Source: Alectoria sarmentosa (lineage: Eukaryota > Ascomycota > Lecanoromycetes > Lecanorales > Parmeliaceae). Taken from it: 31,359 nucleotides of DNA. Below are positions 20,153-31,359 of the stretch, in pieces; the stretch's first letter is position 1; each line of letters starts with the position of its first letter. The translations under genes were made by a program, and so were the position numbers. Below the pieces are notes generated by a model that saw only the letters and a program-made list of their open reading frames with translations, had not been told where the DNA came from and ran no database searches. The stretch is taken from the NCBI GenBank assembly GCA_009733775.1, contig WOGZ01000359.1, positions 1 to 31,359 of the forward strand, read 5' to 3'.

Positions 20153-23100
20153 ATGGCATCCCTTTCATCTTCATGGGAGCCAGCCACTCTTGTGAGCCGA
20201 GCATCATCCCTAAGGGATCGAGCGCCATCTCCCAACAGTCGGTCTACATCTCCGTTACCGAAAGCTGGGGATACGGCTACGATCCTTGCCTTCAGAAATG
20301 CTAGAGACACCTTCCGAAAATCTCTATCCGAAAAGGATCTGAAGCGCATCATGGTACCTACTGGTCCCGAAGACATAGTCAATGAAATCGAAAAATGGCA
20401 AAAAGGACACTTGGACAGCAAAGTTGCTGCCGGTGTCCGCGGTGGTCTAACTCATTTGCTAAGATTCAGCGCCTCGATCGATATGCTTGCTCAAGGAACA
20501 CCAAGCCCAGGATGCCTCTTGTGGGGTAGCATCAAGTTCGTCCTCACGGTACGTACGCTCATTCTGTAGATACGTCGTTCCGTGTCCCATTTGTGAGCAT
20601 CCACATTTGCGGACCAATGAACGGGCGCTGCCAAGCGCCCTCATGATTTCTGGCCTCTGCTGCCAGAATATATAGATCCTCGAGAATCATTCTCAATAGC
20701 ACATCTGTTACTTACGCCTTACCCTCTGCCTATGTAGATCGTACAGGACGCAGCGCAGGCATATGAACAACTCTGCAAGGCGCTCACCCGAATGATCGAT
20801 TGCTTGCCTCGAATTGAGCTTTATACAGAGACATTCATCAACTCAAGCTTAATGGCAGACTGCGTCAATGCGTTCTATGTTTCCGCTATCAGGTTCTGGG
20901 CAAAAGCTTGCAAATTCTATAGGAGACATCGACTGTGGAATTTCCTGCGTGTCATCTGGGACGACTTCGATACAGAATTTAGCAATCTCGAGGTTGACAT
21001 GGTCAGGAATCTAAACAGAGTCGAAAGTATGTGACTTGAATACTGGTTTCAAGAGCGCAGATTTCTAACGGGCAAGCCAGGTGCTGCGCTTGCAGAACAT
21101 ATTGGACAGTCGAAAGTCGCAACAGTGAGTCAACAGTTTGTGAATAGCGAACTGTTAGACGCCCGGAGCTCAACGCGACGAAAAGAGATTACGGCGTGGC
21201 TGGCGCCTGTTGCCTACGATGTCGAATATTTTTCGAATGATCTCGCTAGCGCAAGAGCACTCCGCCATCCGAAGACTTGCGTATGGGTCCTGGACAAGAC
21301 CGAGGTAATGCAGCTTTATGACACAAGCCATGAGTCGGGAGAATCACTGTTGTGGGTCTGTGCCAACCCTGGTGCTGGCAAGACGATACTATCTTCGTTC
21401 CTGATAGATCACTTTAAGTCCGAGGAATCGGATCCTGTCAGAGAAAACGTGCTCTACTTTTTCTGCAAAAACACTGATGGCGATAAGAATACACCTACTG
21501 CAGTTATAAGATCTCTTCTCTATCAGCTGTACAAGTTGGTCAGAGATCATAAAGAAAGAAAGTCTCTGAATGATGACTTAGGACTCGCCTTGGACAGGTC
21601 TGGGCAGCAGAGAGCGGTGAATTTCTCTGTCTTGTGGCAGCTGTTCACCGCCCATATCAAAAGCCTGACCTCCGCAATAATCGTCTTAGATGCGTTAGAT
21701 GAATGCCAGGATCCCAGCCAATTGATTCAAAGGCTGAAAGAAGTCTCTACGCTGAAGTCTATCAAGGTGATAATGACAAGTCGCAAGGAACCGCATCTAT
21801 ACAGCGAACTGAACAAGAGTCCCTCCATCGAGATAACTCCGGAGGATATCGATGCTGATATCGCAGCTTTTGTCGAAGCCAAAGTCGAAGCATCCTCCCG
21901 GCTTTCAAATCCCTTGGTGCGCGATCTAGTTGTCACAAAGCTTTGCAATGCTCATGGCGGGATGTTTTTATGGGTCTTTCTTATGCTCAAGGAGCTCAAG
22001 TCTTGCGTTTCGATGGCTCAAGTTCAAGATGCGTTGGCAAATTTACCGACGGGCCTGGACGGAATCTACAAGAGCATTTTGGAAAGACTTCAAGCAACGC
22101 TTACCCGTCCCTCCTTCGATCTTTGCTCTAAGGTACTCACCTGGGTTGTCTCGGCTGTTGTAGGTAGCTATCTAGTCCCAAACTTAATTCGTGAAGGACT
22201 AATATTATTCAGCGACCACTTTCCATTAATGAAATCAAGCAAGCTCTCACCCTTCACTACGATATTGAAGGTGACACCCTTCTCTCGGATGACAAAACCT
22301 TCCCTTATTCAGATAAAGAAATCGAGTTAACTTGCGGTTCACTGGTCACGGTTCGTAAGGGAAGCCTCCAGGTCATACACCTGACCGTCAAAGAGTTCTT
22401 AAGATCTAATGATGGATCTAAAGCTTCGGGCTTTTCCGACCTACTTGTTGACCCTGGATGTGCAAGTCTACAGCTGACGCTGGTGTGTTTGAGATGTATT
22501 GCCCATAATTCCAAGCCCTTGATAGACTTGAACTCAAAAAGGCTGCGAACAGACTGGACTCTCGAAGCTGATGTTCCTGTGCGTCATCTGGCTCGAGCCC
22601 CACTGCTCGAGTATGCAAGTTTTTCTTGGCTAGGGCATTTGGCTGAGTGTAGACTGGATGATGCACAGGAGATATTTCCAACATTCAAGACTACGTTCGA
22701 CTCAAAGGTCACTTTCTACGTAAGCTCCTTACTAAGCTCCTTACTTCCTATTTCATGCTGTATTTGGGGTCATGGGGGATGACGCAGAAGTAAAAATACG
22801 AATTCATTCTTTCCTCAAAATGGAAATGCTAAGCCAAAAAAATTGCAGTGGGTTGAAGCGTGTATGGCTTGGCAACCGGACAGCTCCTTTCGCCTACTGG
22901 TAGGCTTTGACGAGATCCGTGACTGGCTATCGGATTTTGAATGGACAGCTCGGCCTCTACACGAGACTAGCTTGCAGTTCCTTGCTAGCTGGTGTGCAGC
23001 CATGCAACGGATTTTTGAAGAGTATGGAGCCATCCTTGCTCGACGGCCTTGGGAGATCTATCTCATTGATCTTCGTGATATCTTTTGCGTGGACCGAAGC

Positions 23101-25634
23101 GTTTTGAATGGAGATGGTCTAGAAAGGTTCTATGAGGATTACGGGCTCACTTCTTTGAGGGAAGCTGATATGTATTTGGATAAGTATCAAAGCTCTCGTC
23201 CACTGCAGGATAAGAAACCACCTCATCTTCAATTACAACAAATCCACCGATATGGATCCGACCCCGCCAATGAGGGGATCTTTCTGGTCCATGATGAGCG
23301 CCAAGATGTGTACATATGGGGATATACTGAATTTTGGGCTAATAACCAGTGTCTGTTTGTTCAGCATAGCCAAACAGGGCAACGTCTTCCCCCAGCAGTG
23401 GACTTCAGTGGAGACCCTGACCAAAATTACCAGCTGATCAGCCATGAAATGAGCCCAGATGGCAGACACCTTGCCTTGGTCTACTACTGTACACCATGGT
23501 CAGAGAAAAACGCATTATCAGACGGACACCTACTGACCGTAATCTGGCACATCGACAAACATTTGAGCTTCAAAAGGCGTATGAATAGCGAGCCTTGGGC
23601 AAAAGTGGTCTTCAGCCATGTTTCTATCATTGGGCTGTCTACGGCTCAGTCGAGAGCTGCAATATTCATGGACAACCGAAAATGCGTTACCCTAAGCGGA
23701 ATGCTCGACCTTCGTACAGGTCAAAGACAGCCATTTCCTGAAGGCCTCATTCACCAAGTCATCTCACAAATGGTGGCATCTGAAGTGTTCTTCAGCTGCA
23801 ATGGTCAACAGTTGTTCATTTCCGAATCCGTCTTTTCTCATTCGTCGGAAAACTCTAGATTTGCTACGAGAGTCGCCCCATTTGAACCAAATCTCTCTAT
23901 CAAATACTCATGGAAAGAAGAAACGAGGTCCATGGTCGACGTAAGTCCTACTGGTCGATACCTGGTGCTTAGTGCATCACCAGCGCTATTGGGTTCTGAC
24001 GTGGACGACCTGAGAGAACACGCTGTGTACGTCTATGACACTGACTCCAGCGAGACAATCGAATTGCCACTTCATGAGCGATTTTTTTACTGGGATGGCA
24101 AGTTCCATTTTTCAAGACATGAAACGAGACTCATTGCCTTTCTGATCGGCCGGGCCGTGGAAGATCAGATGTTGTATGTCAACATCTGGGACTGTCTTGT
24201 TACGACGCCTAGGCTTAAGAGCCATATCAAAATCTGCTCCGGGCCCTTGTTAACGCCGCAAATGATTCACATACACGAGGCTGGAACTTCCGCGGTCGTG
24301 GTTTCGAACGCAAAGTCTATACAGCGCATAGAGCTCAGCGAAAAGATCAAGTCGCTTGATGCTACCGAGGTGACGGAGGATTTGCCATCTAAATTTTTGA
24401 CTATTTCGAGGGACGGGTCCCGCTTGGCTTTGGTGAGCTACGGGAGGGAAGGTGGGCAAATACAGATTATAGACCTGACTTCATCCCAAGCGCCTGCTCG
24501 GCGCCTAAAGCTTGAAAGGTCGCAGCGTGATATATCAAGGCATTTAAATCCAGGTTCGAAATTACCTGGCGATCTTAGTCCGGATCTCCGTTTACTCGTC
24601 ATCGATGCAGAAGTATTCGACATCACAACCGACGGTGGCGACGCCTTGGTTCCATTCACGATTGATGGTCTCCCAGCCCTTCTCGAACCCCATCGGTCAT
24701 TGATAGCATCTTCGCGCTTGCAATGTCATGTCAGTCCATGTCAATCGTACGTGGTATACGTGGGGAGAGGTTGCCAATGGGGTGGTGCAAGGTACACTGC
24801 AGCCATCATACTGTTCCGTATTGATCTAAAGTCAAAGACATCAACCAAACTAGAGCTCAAGATTCCCGAAAAGCTAGTGTCTGCCTCGGCCATTTTCCAC
24901 CCTTCGCTGCCTTTGATGACTTTGAGCTATGCATCAGCTTCGCCGGCTGAGGCAGAGACCCTTCAACATCAGGCGCCTATGTTGCATCTTGCCGTTGTCG
25001 ACCTCGGGAGCTTGGAAATAACAAGGCTTGTAATACCTGACAGCCTACCCACCAATGTCATAGCTGAGTGAGCGATTATCCCAGTAATCTGTTTTGTATT
25101 TCTTCGTCATCTGACAGCTGATTCAGGGGCTGGACTACGATTGGCATGCTGCCAAAGCTTTCTTTCTCGGACTGCGGAACATTCGCCTACATCGCATCAG
25201 TACTGCGGGGTGATCAATTGTGGTATCAAATCGTTCACCGGGTGGACATCCCCTCTGCGGCTCCCCGATCCATCGAAGTCTACTTGTCATTTAATAGCTC
25301 ATTCATCAAATTCTACGGGTTAGACAGTGCCTCCGCCAAACTCGAGCTCATAAAAATCCCTGAAAATGGCTTCTGGGGACGGCAGAACGAACAGCGTGTG
25401 GTACTTCGTGATGTTGCCGCCTATTCGATGCAGCTCAGTGATTCTCAGACATTCCTTCTTCTTGGGGTAGAGGACCATGAGAAAATGCGTCTGCTGATTG
25501 TCCCATCGGATGGTCGGACCCCGATAATCAAGACTCTCCCTCTCACGTTTGCTGAGGCAAGAGTGAGACTGGAAAAGGAGTGGCAGAGACAACAGGCTAA
25601 ATCGGAAGAGCAGGACCTTAGCAAGGCCGTGTAG
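20153..25634 (+). CDS. NLR-like STAND protein: DUF7708-like, NACHT-type NTPase, propeller-like C terminus
   Basis: This is a predicted intracellular signal-transducing NTPase of the type linked in fungi to non-self recognition and programmed cell death. It is join(20153..20548,20738..21026,21081..22159,22213..22719,22849..25067,25127..25634), 1665 aa. The N terminus (about aa 45-228) matches the DUF7708 pattern: FRNARDTFRKSLSEKDLKRI, then LLWGSIKFVLTIVQDAAQAYEQL. The NTPase has Walker A NPGAGKT (about 324-330), Walker B IIVLDALDEC (about 428-437) and VIMTSRKEP (about 460), as in nephrocystin-3-like NACHT domains. Next comes a winged-helix-like part (LTWVVSAVRPLSINEIKQAL, VIHLTVKEFLRS). The last 900 residues hold WD-like strands (MSPDGRHLALVYYC, SPTGRYLVLSASP, ISRDGSRLALVSYG, LSPDLRLLVIDAEVFDI) but no canonical WD40 GH/WD pairs. 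The five introns (189, 54, 53, 129, 59 nt) all keep frame. No disabling lesion was seen. What it recognises is unknown. Confidence 0.87.
20623..20668 (+). repeat. Two adjacent perfect hairpins in NLR intron 1
   Basis: GGGCGCT (20623-20629) pairs with AGCGCCC (20634-20640) over a GCCA loop. Eight bases on, TTCTGGC (20648-20654) pairs with GCCAGAA (20662-20668) over a 7-nt loop. Both are 7-bp perfect stems inside the longest (189-nt) intron of the gene. Function is unknown. Confidence 0.75.
22721..22744 (+). repeat. 12-bp tandem duplication at the NLR intron 4 donor
   Basis: TAAGCTCCTTAC occurs twice in direct succession, beginning one base into the intron. The first copy supplies the TAAGC of the GTAAGC donor. 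The second is preceded by C instead of G, so it does not form a competing GT donor. Confidence 0.85.
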
Positions 25635-26035
25635 ATGGTCAGTGGCATACTCGCGGTGACTTTCATGTAGGAGGAAGTATCTATTCCCATTAAGGAGGTT
25701 TAGTAACCCTTTTCACAACATTCACATAGCCTAAATAGGAAATCATCCAATTGGTTGACGACACATGATAATGCTTAGCCCCGTCGACAACCGGCCATTT
25801 GGAAGAATTATATTAATGTTTGAAAGTTGTTTTTCAAACGATTATTTAATTGTCTTATAAATCGTTTGCATTTGCAAATTGAGAGGCGGCGTTAAAAAAA
25901 TGATGATCAGACAAGGGGGTATACCCTTAATGCCAGTCAGCAAATAGGTCAAGTGAGGGTGCTTCTTGAGGGACCATTGAGGGGAGGCAAAGAGTAAAAA
26001 GTTTTTGATCGTTACTGATCGTACACGAGCAAATC
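25635..26035. other. Transition between NLR-like gene and AT-rich block
   Basis: This 400-bp stretch of intermediate base composition probably contains the NLR 3' UTR at its left end. It holds an 8-bp perfect inverted repeat, GTTTGAAA (25818-25825) and TTTCAAAC (25832-25839) with a 6-nt loop, and the palindrome GGGTATACCC (25917-25926). No gene is seen. The one minus-strand frame (25842-26051) has no recognisable motif. Confidence 0.55.
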
Positions 26036-26104
26036 TTTTATTCCATCTCACTTACTTCCCTCACTCATCTCATTCTCCTTATTTCACTTTCACTCTTTTC
26101 TCGT
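26036..26104. other. Pyrimidine-rich boundary tract
   Basis: About 70 bp on the plus strand are nearly all C and T plus scattered A, with repeated TCTCA/CTCAC/TTCAC words and almost no G. It marks the left edge of the AT-rich block: normal composition ends here and G/C content collapses just afterwards. Confidence 0.6.
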
Positions 26105-29100
26105 TATATGAAAACAAACATTTTAATTGAATACATTTTTTGAAATTACTTAATTAAAACCTCGCTCATTTTCTCGAAGAATTATTTATTTCGATAATAT
26201 TTAAATTTATATATTAACGATTCGATTATTCGAAAATATATTAATTAAAAAAGTTATATTTTCACGCTTATAAATTAAATTGATATAAGATTTTAAAAAA
26301 CTTTAATTACGACGTTTATGATATTATAAAAATAATATTTTTTTATTATTTATTATTTTTTAATATAATAACGACGACTTTTAAAGAAAATTTATATATT
26401 AATTTTTAAAATAAATATTTTATCGATAACATTATATAAAAATGTGTGTTTTTTATATCGCTTATAAATGAGATAATTAAGTAAATATTAATACGATTTA
26501 TTACATTTAAGATAAAAAAATAAAAAAATGAATTTATAAAATTAAACATTTATTATCGAAAATAAAAAGTTAATAATATATTAAAAAAGAAGATTGTAGA
26601 AAATGTTTTATTCGATTTAAGTGTTTATATAAAGATTATATTTCTTTGTATCGTACATTAAATTGAAAATTTTAAGAAATTTAATAAATAATAACGACGA
26701 TAATTAAAGCAATATTAATGCATTTCGATTTTTTTTAAACGAATAAAATAATATATACGTATTATATTTATAATAAATTTTTGATTTAAAAAAGTAAATT
26801 ATTTAAAAAAATTAAATAATAAATAAGATAAATGTTAAATTTTTATAATAAAAAAGTATTTATTATTACGAGCTATGAGATAACAAGGTCTTTTTTCAAT
26901 AAAGTTGCGTAATAATTAAATAATTACGAGATTTATAAACGTAATAACGAGTTTTAATCGATAAATTATTAAATAAATTAATAGTTAAAAAAGAAAGAAG
27001 AAAAAAGGAAAATTGCGAATATTTAAGACTTTTGTTAAACATATTAAAAACGCATCTTAATTATATAATACGCAATTTAATAAACGATTTAAACGAGCTT
27101 TATTAAATCGCTTTAAATATTTTCGTCTTTATAATTATTTTCTTTTTTAAAAGATTCAATCTTTAAATTTTGATACAATTACGTATTACAATCAAATACT
27201 TATAAGTTTTTTATATTCATTTATATTATTCATTATTAATTAAACGTAATTTAAATTAACGTTTATTATTTTAATATACGTAAATTGCTTATTATAAATC
27301 TTTATAAATATATTAATATATTTATATATTAAAATCGCGATAACGTAATTATAAATATTATTATTTTGATTAATAAAGCGCGAGCATTTTATAATTATAT
27401 TATGATATGTTATTATCGCTATTGCGAGATGCGATTGTTATTATTAATTATTATAATTTTATTATTATTATCATTTAAAAATCGCGTTAATAAATTCAAA
27501 ATCTCATTTTCATTTTGACTTTTTAATAATAGTAACATTAATATCAATATTAACATTATTATTAATAAATGTTATATTTTTTTTCATATTTATTATTTTA
27601 TTTATATTTTTTATTATCGTAATAATGTATTAATAAATTATGTATTATCGCAATAACGAAACGTATACATTAATTAAAATAATAATTAAACGAAATTATA
27701 ATCATTTAATTTGATCAATTTTTTTTATAATAAACATTTTAAAAAGCATTTAAGTTTACTTAATTGATTGCGAAAGTCGATGAAATTCGTAAAAGATATG
27801 TTAATAATGTTGATAATAAATTCAACTATTTTTCGTCGTCGTCGTGATTTTAAGAATCGTTTTTTTTATAAGTTGAGAATTAACAATGCGAGAATTTTTA
27901 ATTTATAAATATAATTGTTATCGTCGTCGTTGCTATCTTTGTTTTTATTTTTATTTTTATTATCATTTTTATTATTATTTTTCTTTTCTCTCTTATTTAT
28001 GAATATAAGAAATTATTTTAAAAAATGTTTAATTAATAAAATTGATAATTATTATTATTATAACGATCTCGATTATTTTCGTTTATAAACATTCACATTT
28101 GTTATAAAAAAGTGCTTAATTAATAAAATCAACAATTGTTTTTATTATCATCGTTCTTTTTTTTACTCTCCTTTTTTTTATCATTTAAAATACGTTAATT
28201 AAAAAGAATTAATAAATGTTTAAGAAATTGCGTTAACGCGTGTTAAGTTTTCATTTGTCTTCGTTATATGCGTGTTTTTATAAATAATCTTTACGCGATC
28301 TGCATTAAGCCGCGAATTAACACATATTAATTTAAATGCGATCGATGTTCTCGCGAGGATTATTTTTACGTGATTAATTCTTTCGTTTTCATTTATCAGA
28401 TTATTATGCGTATTATTATCGTTATCGATAACGACGTTCGCGACGTTTTACGCGCTTAAAAAGATGAAATAATCTTAATTAATATATGCGAGAGTTTTAT
28501 TAATAAAAATAATTATCGTGCGTGCCGTCGCCTCTTTTTTTATTATTGTTATTTTTATTATTTTTATCATTATCGCTATTATTATTATCTTTGTTATTAT
28601 TTTTTATTATTTTTTAATAATTTTTATTGATAGAAGATTGTTTTTCAACATAAAAAAATATATAAATTAATGTTAAACAATTATGTTTATGTTTACGATT
28701 TTTAAAATTATTATGTTCTTCGTGATGCGAGACGTTTCGACGTATTAAAATATGCATATATGTGCGTATATAAGCTTTTAAACTTTCTTTAATCGTTTTT
28801 ATTAAATTTTTTAATTAAAGATTTATTTATAAATTTCTAATTGTTATTTTTTTCGTGATTTATTTCGTTTTTTAATTTTTTATAACGATTACGCTCTTTA
28901 CTTTATTTTAAATATTGATTTATATAACTTTTTTATTTATTCGAAGTTTTTAATTCCGTTTTTAACATTTTCGAAATATTTTATTAATTTTTACGAAACT
29001 TTATAAAATAAAAAGTTTTTTTAATTAATAAAATACTTAATTTCGTTATTGCGAACTTTTTTATTTAACTTTTTATTAATTTTTCATTTCTTCTCGTTAT

Positions 29101-31359
29101 CAATTAAGATTATTTATAATTTTAAATTATTATCACGCGAGTGTCAAAATTTTAATAACGATATATAAAATATAAAATAAATTCTTTTATATTTAATGAA
29201 AAGGTTTAATTTATAAACCTGCGTGTTTATTTTTTTTAACACTTTAAAAGATTCAAATTATTTATAATCAAGTTTTTTCTTTAATCGCAAAATGCGTATA
29301 TTTAAGTTTCGTAATAATTTTTTTTTAAAAGATTATAACACGATAATAATTATTATAATATTTTATTTATTGCTTTAATATTCGTTTTTATAATTCTTTT
29401 AAATGCGATTTTATATTTCATAATTATTTTATTCGCTTTATAATAAGCGATGCTTTTTTTTAAAAATTTTTGTTTTTAAAAACATTTCTTAAATTTATTA
29501 TATATTTCATTAATAATTTTTATAAGATTTTATTGATATTTGCGTATATATTATTATTATATACGAACGTAATTATTAATAAAATCTTAAATTAATTATT
29601 TTATTTATAATTATAATAAACTCGTAAATAATGTTCAAAAATTTGATTTTGTTTTTCAATTTAATTATTTATTTAAAAATAAAACGTAATATTAAATTTA
29701 CGCTTTATATTTAAATGTTAATATAACATTATTTAAAACTTATTTATAAATAATAAGTCTCGATTCGAGATCAAATTTCGCATTATATTTCGCAACGATA
29801 TAAATTCTTATTATATAATATTAATAAATTCATTAATTTTTAAATCTTTTATAATTATTATATACGTTACGTGTTTAATTAATTTATTTATTAAAATTAA
29901 AACAAAATCGTAAATCTTTTTAATATATAAATTTTTCGCAAATAATAGATTTGTGATAAAATTTAATGTTATAATGTGAAATATATTTATGTTATTTAAC
30001 GATATTAATATCAACTCGTTATAAAACTTATAATAATAAATTCACATTTTTTGATAATCGAGATAAATGTAAATATGATTTATTATATCGCTTGTTATAT
30101 TTATTTAATAATATTTATATTTAATATCTTTTTTAATGCGTTTATGAGAAAAATATTTAATATTAAAATTATTATAATTTATATAAAAGATTTCTTTCTT
30201 CATAATAAAATTATTAAAAATATAAATTATAAAATCACGATATAACAATTTATTTTTATTAATTTTTTATTTCGAAAGCTTATTTTATTTAATAGCGTAT
30301 TTTTAACGTTATTTTTTATTCGTAATAAAAACGTTTTTGCGTTATAATTTAAATAATTATGCGATTATCGATTCTCGCAACTTTAAATAAAAAAAATTCA
30401 ATTTCAAAATTTGATAAATCAAAAATCAAAACGATATTATAACATTTAAAATGCGTGTTCATTTATCGAGCATTTTTTCATTTAAATTTATAATTTAAAT
30501 ATCTGCGACGATAATATCATTTAATTATTTTATTAATGTTGCGAATTTGATTATAATAAATACGTTATTACGTTTTTATAAATCAAATTAATATTTTTGA
30601 TTGCGAAGTTTATTTCGCAAAATAAAATAAAAAATCATCATTATTATTTTTATTATTATTCGATTTAATAATATTAAATCTCTTTAACGACGCATTCGCA
30701 AAGTTGAATTTATTTTTATAATATTTAATTATAAAATTAAACGCAATTAATTTTTTAATTTAACGAATTTACTTCGCATTAAGCTTTTTTATTATTATAA
30801 AATAACGTAAATTATTATAATTCCAAATCACATAAATGAGATATTTACTTTTTTATAAATAATGTTTTTAATTCTTAAAATTTAATATAATCGTATATAG
30901 TTTTTTATTATATATATTTTAATAAAACTTAATCTTTTTAAACTTATAATTAAAAAACGTAATAAAATGTTATTTTTTATTCTTAATTAATTAATTAATT
31001 AAATATATTATTTACATTTATTTTAAAAGCATCGATTTTTATAATAAGCAATATTTTCCAATTATTATATTTTAAAATAAATGTTATAATAAATATTCAC
31101 TTAAAAATCTCAAAAGTTTTATATATTTTTTTAATAAATACGAAAAATAATTTAATTTCGCTTTTTTTTATTTCGCGCGTGACATTAATCAAAAACGTAA
31201 TTATTTGCGAAAATTTCTTCACGAATCAACGATAAAAGTTTGCGAATTTTAAAAAAATTAATATGTTTTTAATAAATTTTAATTTTGATTATTTAATAAT
31301 AATCTTAATGCGCGTTAATTTCATTTAAATATTATATTAATTTATAATAAATCTTAAAA
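26105..31359. other. AT-rich, gene-free block with RIP-like mutation signature (extends past window)
   Basis: This is 5.25 kb of A/T-dominated sequence with no plausible gene; the two frames over 60 codons (29811-30014 and 30051-30245) are Ile/Asn/Lys/Phe low-complexity. Interrupted ATT/TTA runs are frequent (for example 27930-28000 and 28535-28630), and TTAA repeats occur at about 30984-31001. Hand counts fit repeat-induced point mutation (RIP). In 26281-26340, TpA equals ApT (11 each) and CpA+TpG is 2 against 4 for ApC+GpT. In 27301-27360, CpA+TpG is 0 against 2. GG and CC are almost absent over the whole block, while CG is common. The original sequence, perhaps transposons, is not recognisable. 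A centromere or subtelomeric isochore is possible but cannot be judged from one edge. Confidence 0.8.

Noticed and set aside
29811..30245. Two ORFs of 64-67 aa in the AT-rich block
   Set aside because: Their Ile/Asn/Phe/Lys composition is what random AT-rich sequence gives. No domain is seen.
26105..31359. Mitochondrial DNA insertion or assembly chimera
   Set aside because: No mitochondrial gene, tRNA or rRNA is recognisable. The composition changes over a gradient rather than at a clean junction. The CpG-rich, CC/GG-poor pattern fits mutated nuclear repeats better, but I cannot fully exclude it.
1..31359. tRNA or rRNA genes
   Set aside because: A search by eye for the tRNA B-box and for cloverleaf-like arms found only chance matches inside coding sequence. 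There is no rRNA-like stretch. A tRNAscan-SE run would be decisive.

Overview
The window comes from a filamentous ascomycete (Pezizomycotina) nuclear genome. The genes carry short spliceosomal introns, mostly 50-130 nt with GT...AG ends and fungal branch sites. The proteins are fungal types: a GINS subunit, Cdc24, an FWD-1-like F-box/WD40 protein, eL8, a P450 and an NLR-like STAND protein. The last 5.3 kb is an extremely AT-rich, gene-free block that looks like a RIP-mutated isochore. I cannot name the genus from the sequence.

Layout. 1-7.6 kb: an unrecognised single-exon gene (+, 287-1075); GINS subunit Psf3 (-, four exons rebuilt, 1472-2253); a SET-domain protein lysine methyltransferase (-, three exons, 2590-4744); and, divergent from it, a complete cytochrome P450 (+, three exons, 5128-6811). 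7.6-11.8 kb: the Rho-GEF Cdc24 (-, CH-DH-PH-PB1). It carries an in-frame 879-nt segment inside the PH domain that has both intron signals and an open reading frame. 11.8-13.4 kb: no gene seen. 13.4-16.2 kb: an FWD-1-like F-box/WD40 protein (-). It shares a promoter region with ribosomal protein eL8 (+, 16568-17771). 18.5-19.7 kb: a decayed, 5'-truncated glycosyltransferase (UGT) pseudogene (-). 20.15-25.6 kb: a 1665-aa NLR-like protein (+, six exons) with a DUF7708-like region, a NACHT-type NTPase and a propeller-like C terminus. From about 26.1 kb to the end: the AT-rich block.

Functionally the first 18 kb is mainly housekeeping: DNA replication (Psf3), translation (eL8), polarity (Cdc24) and ubiquitin-dependent turnover (the F-box protein). 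The variable genes (dead UGT, NLR-like gene) sit next to the AT-rich block, the usual arrangement in compartmentalised fungal genomes. There is no biosynthetic cluster: the P450 stands alone among housekeeping genes.

All exon joins were made by hand from reading frame, GT/AG sites and remembered family consensus. No transcript or database evidence was available. The most unusual items are the coding-capable 'intron' in the Cdc24 PH domain and the strong retention of CpG, with near absence of CpC/GpG, in the AT-rich block.
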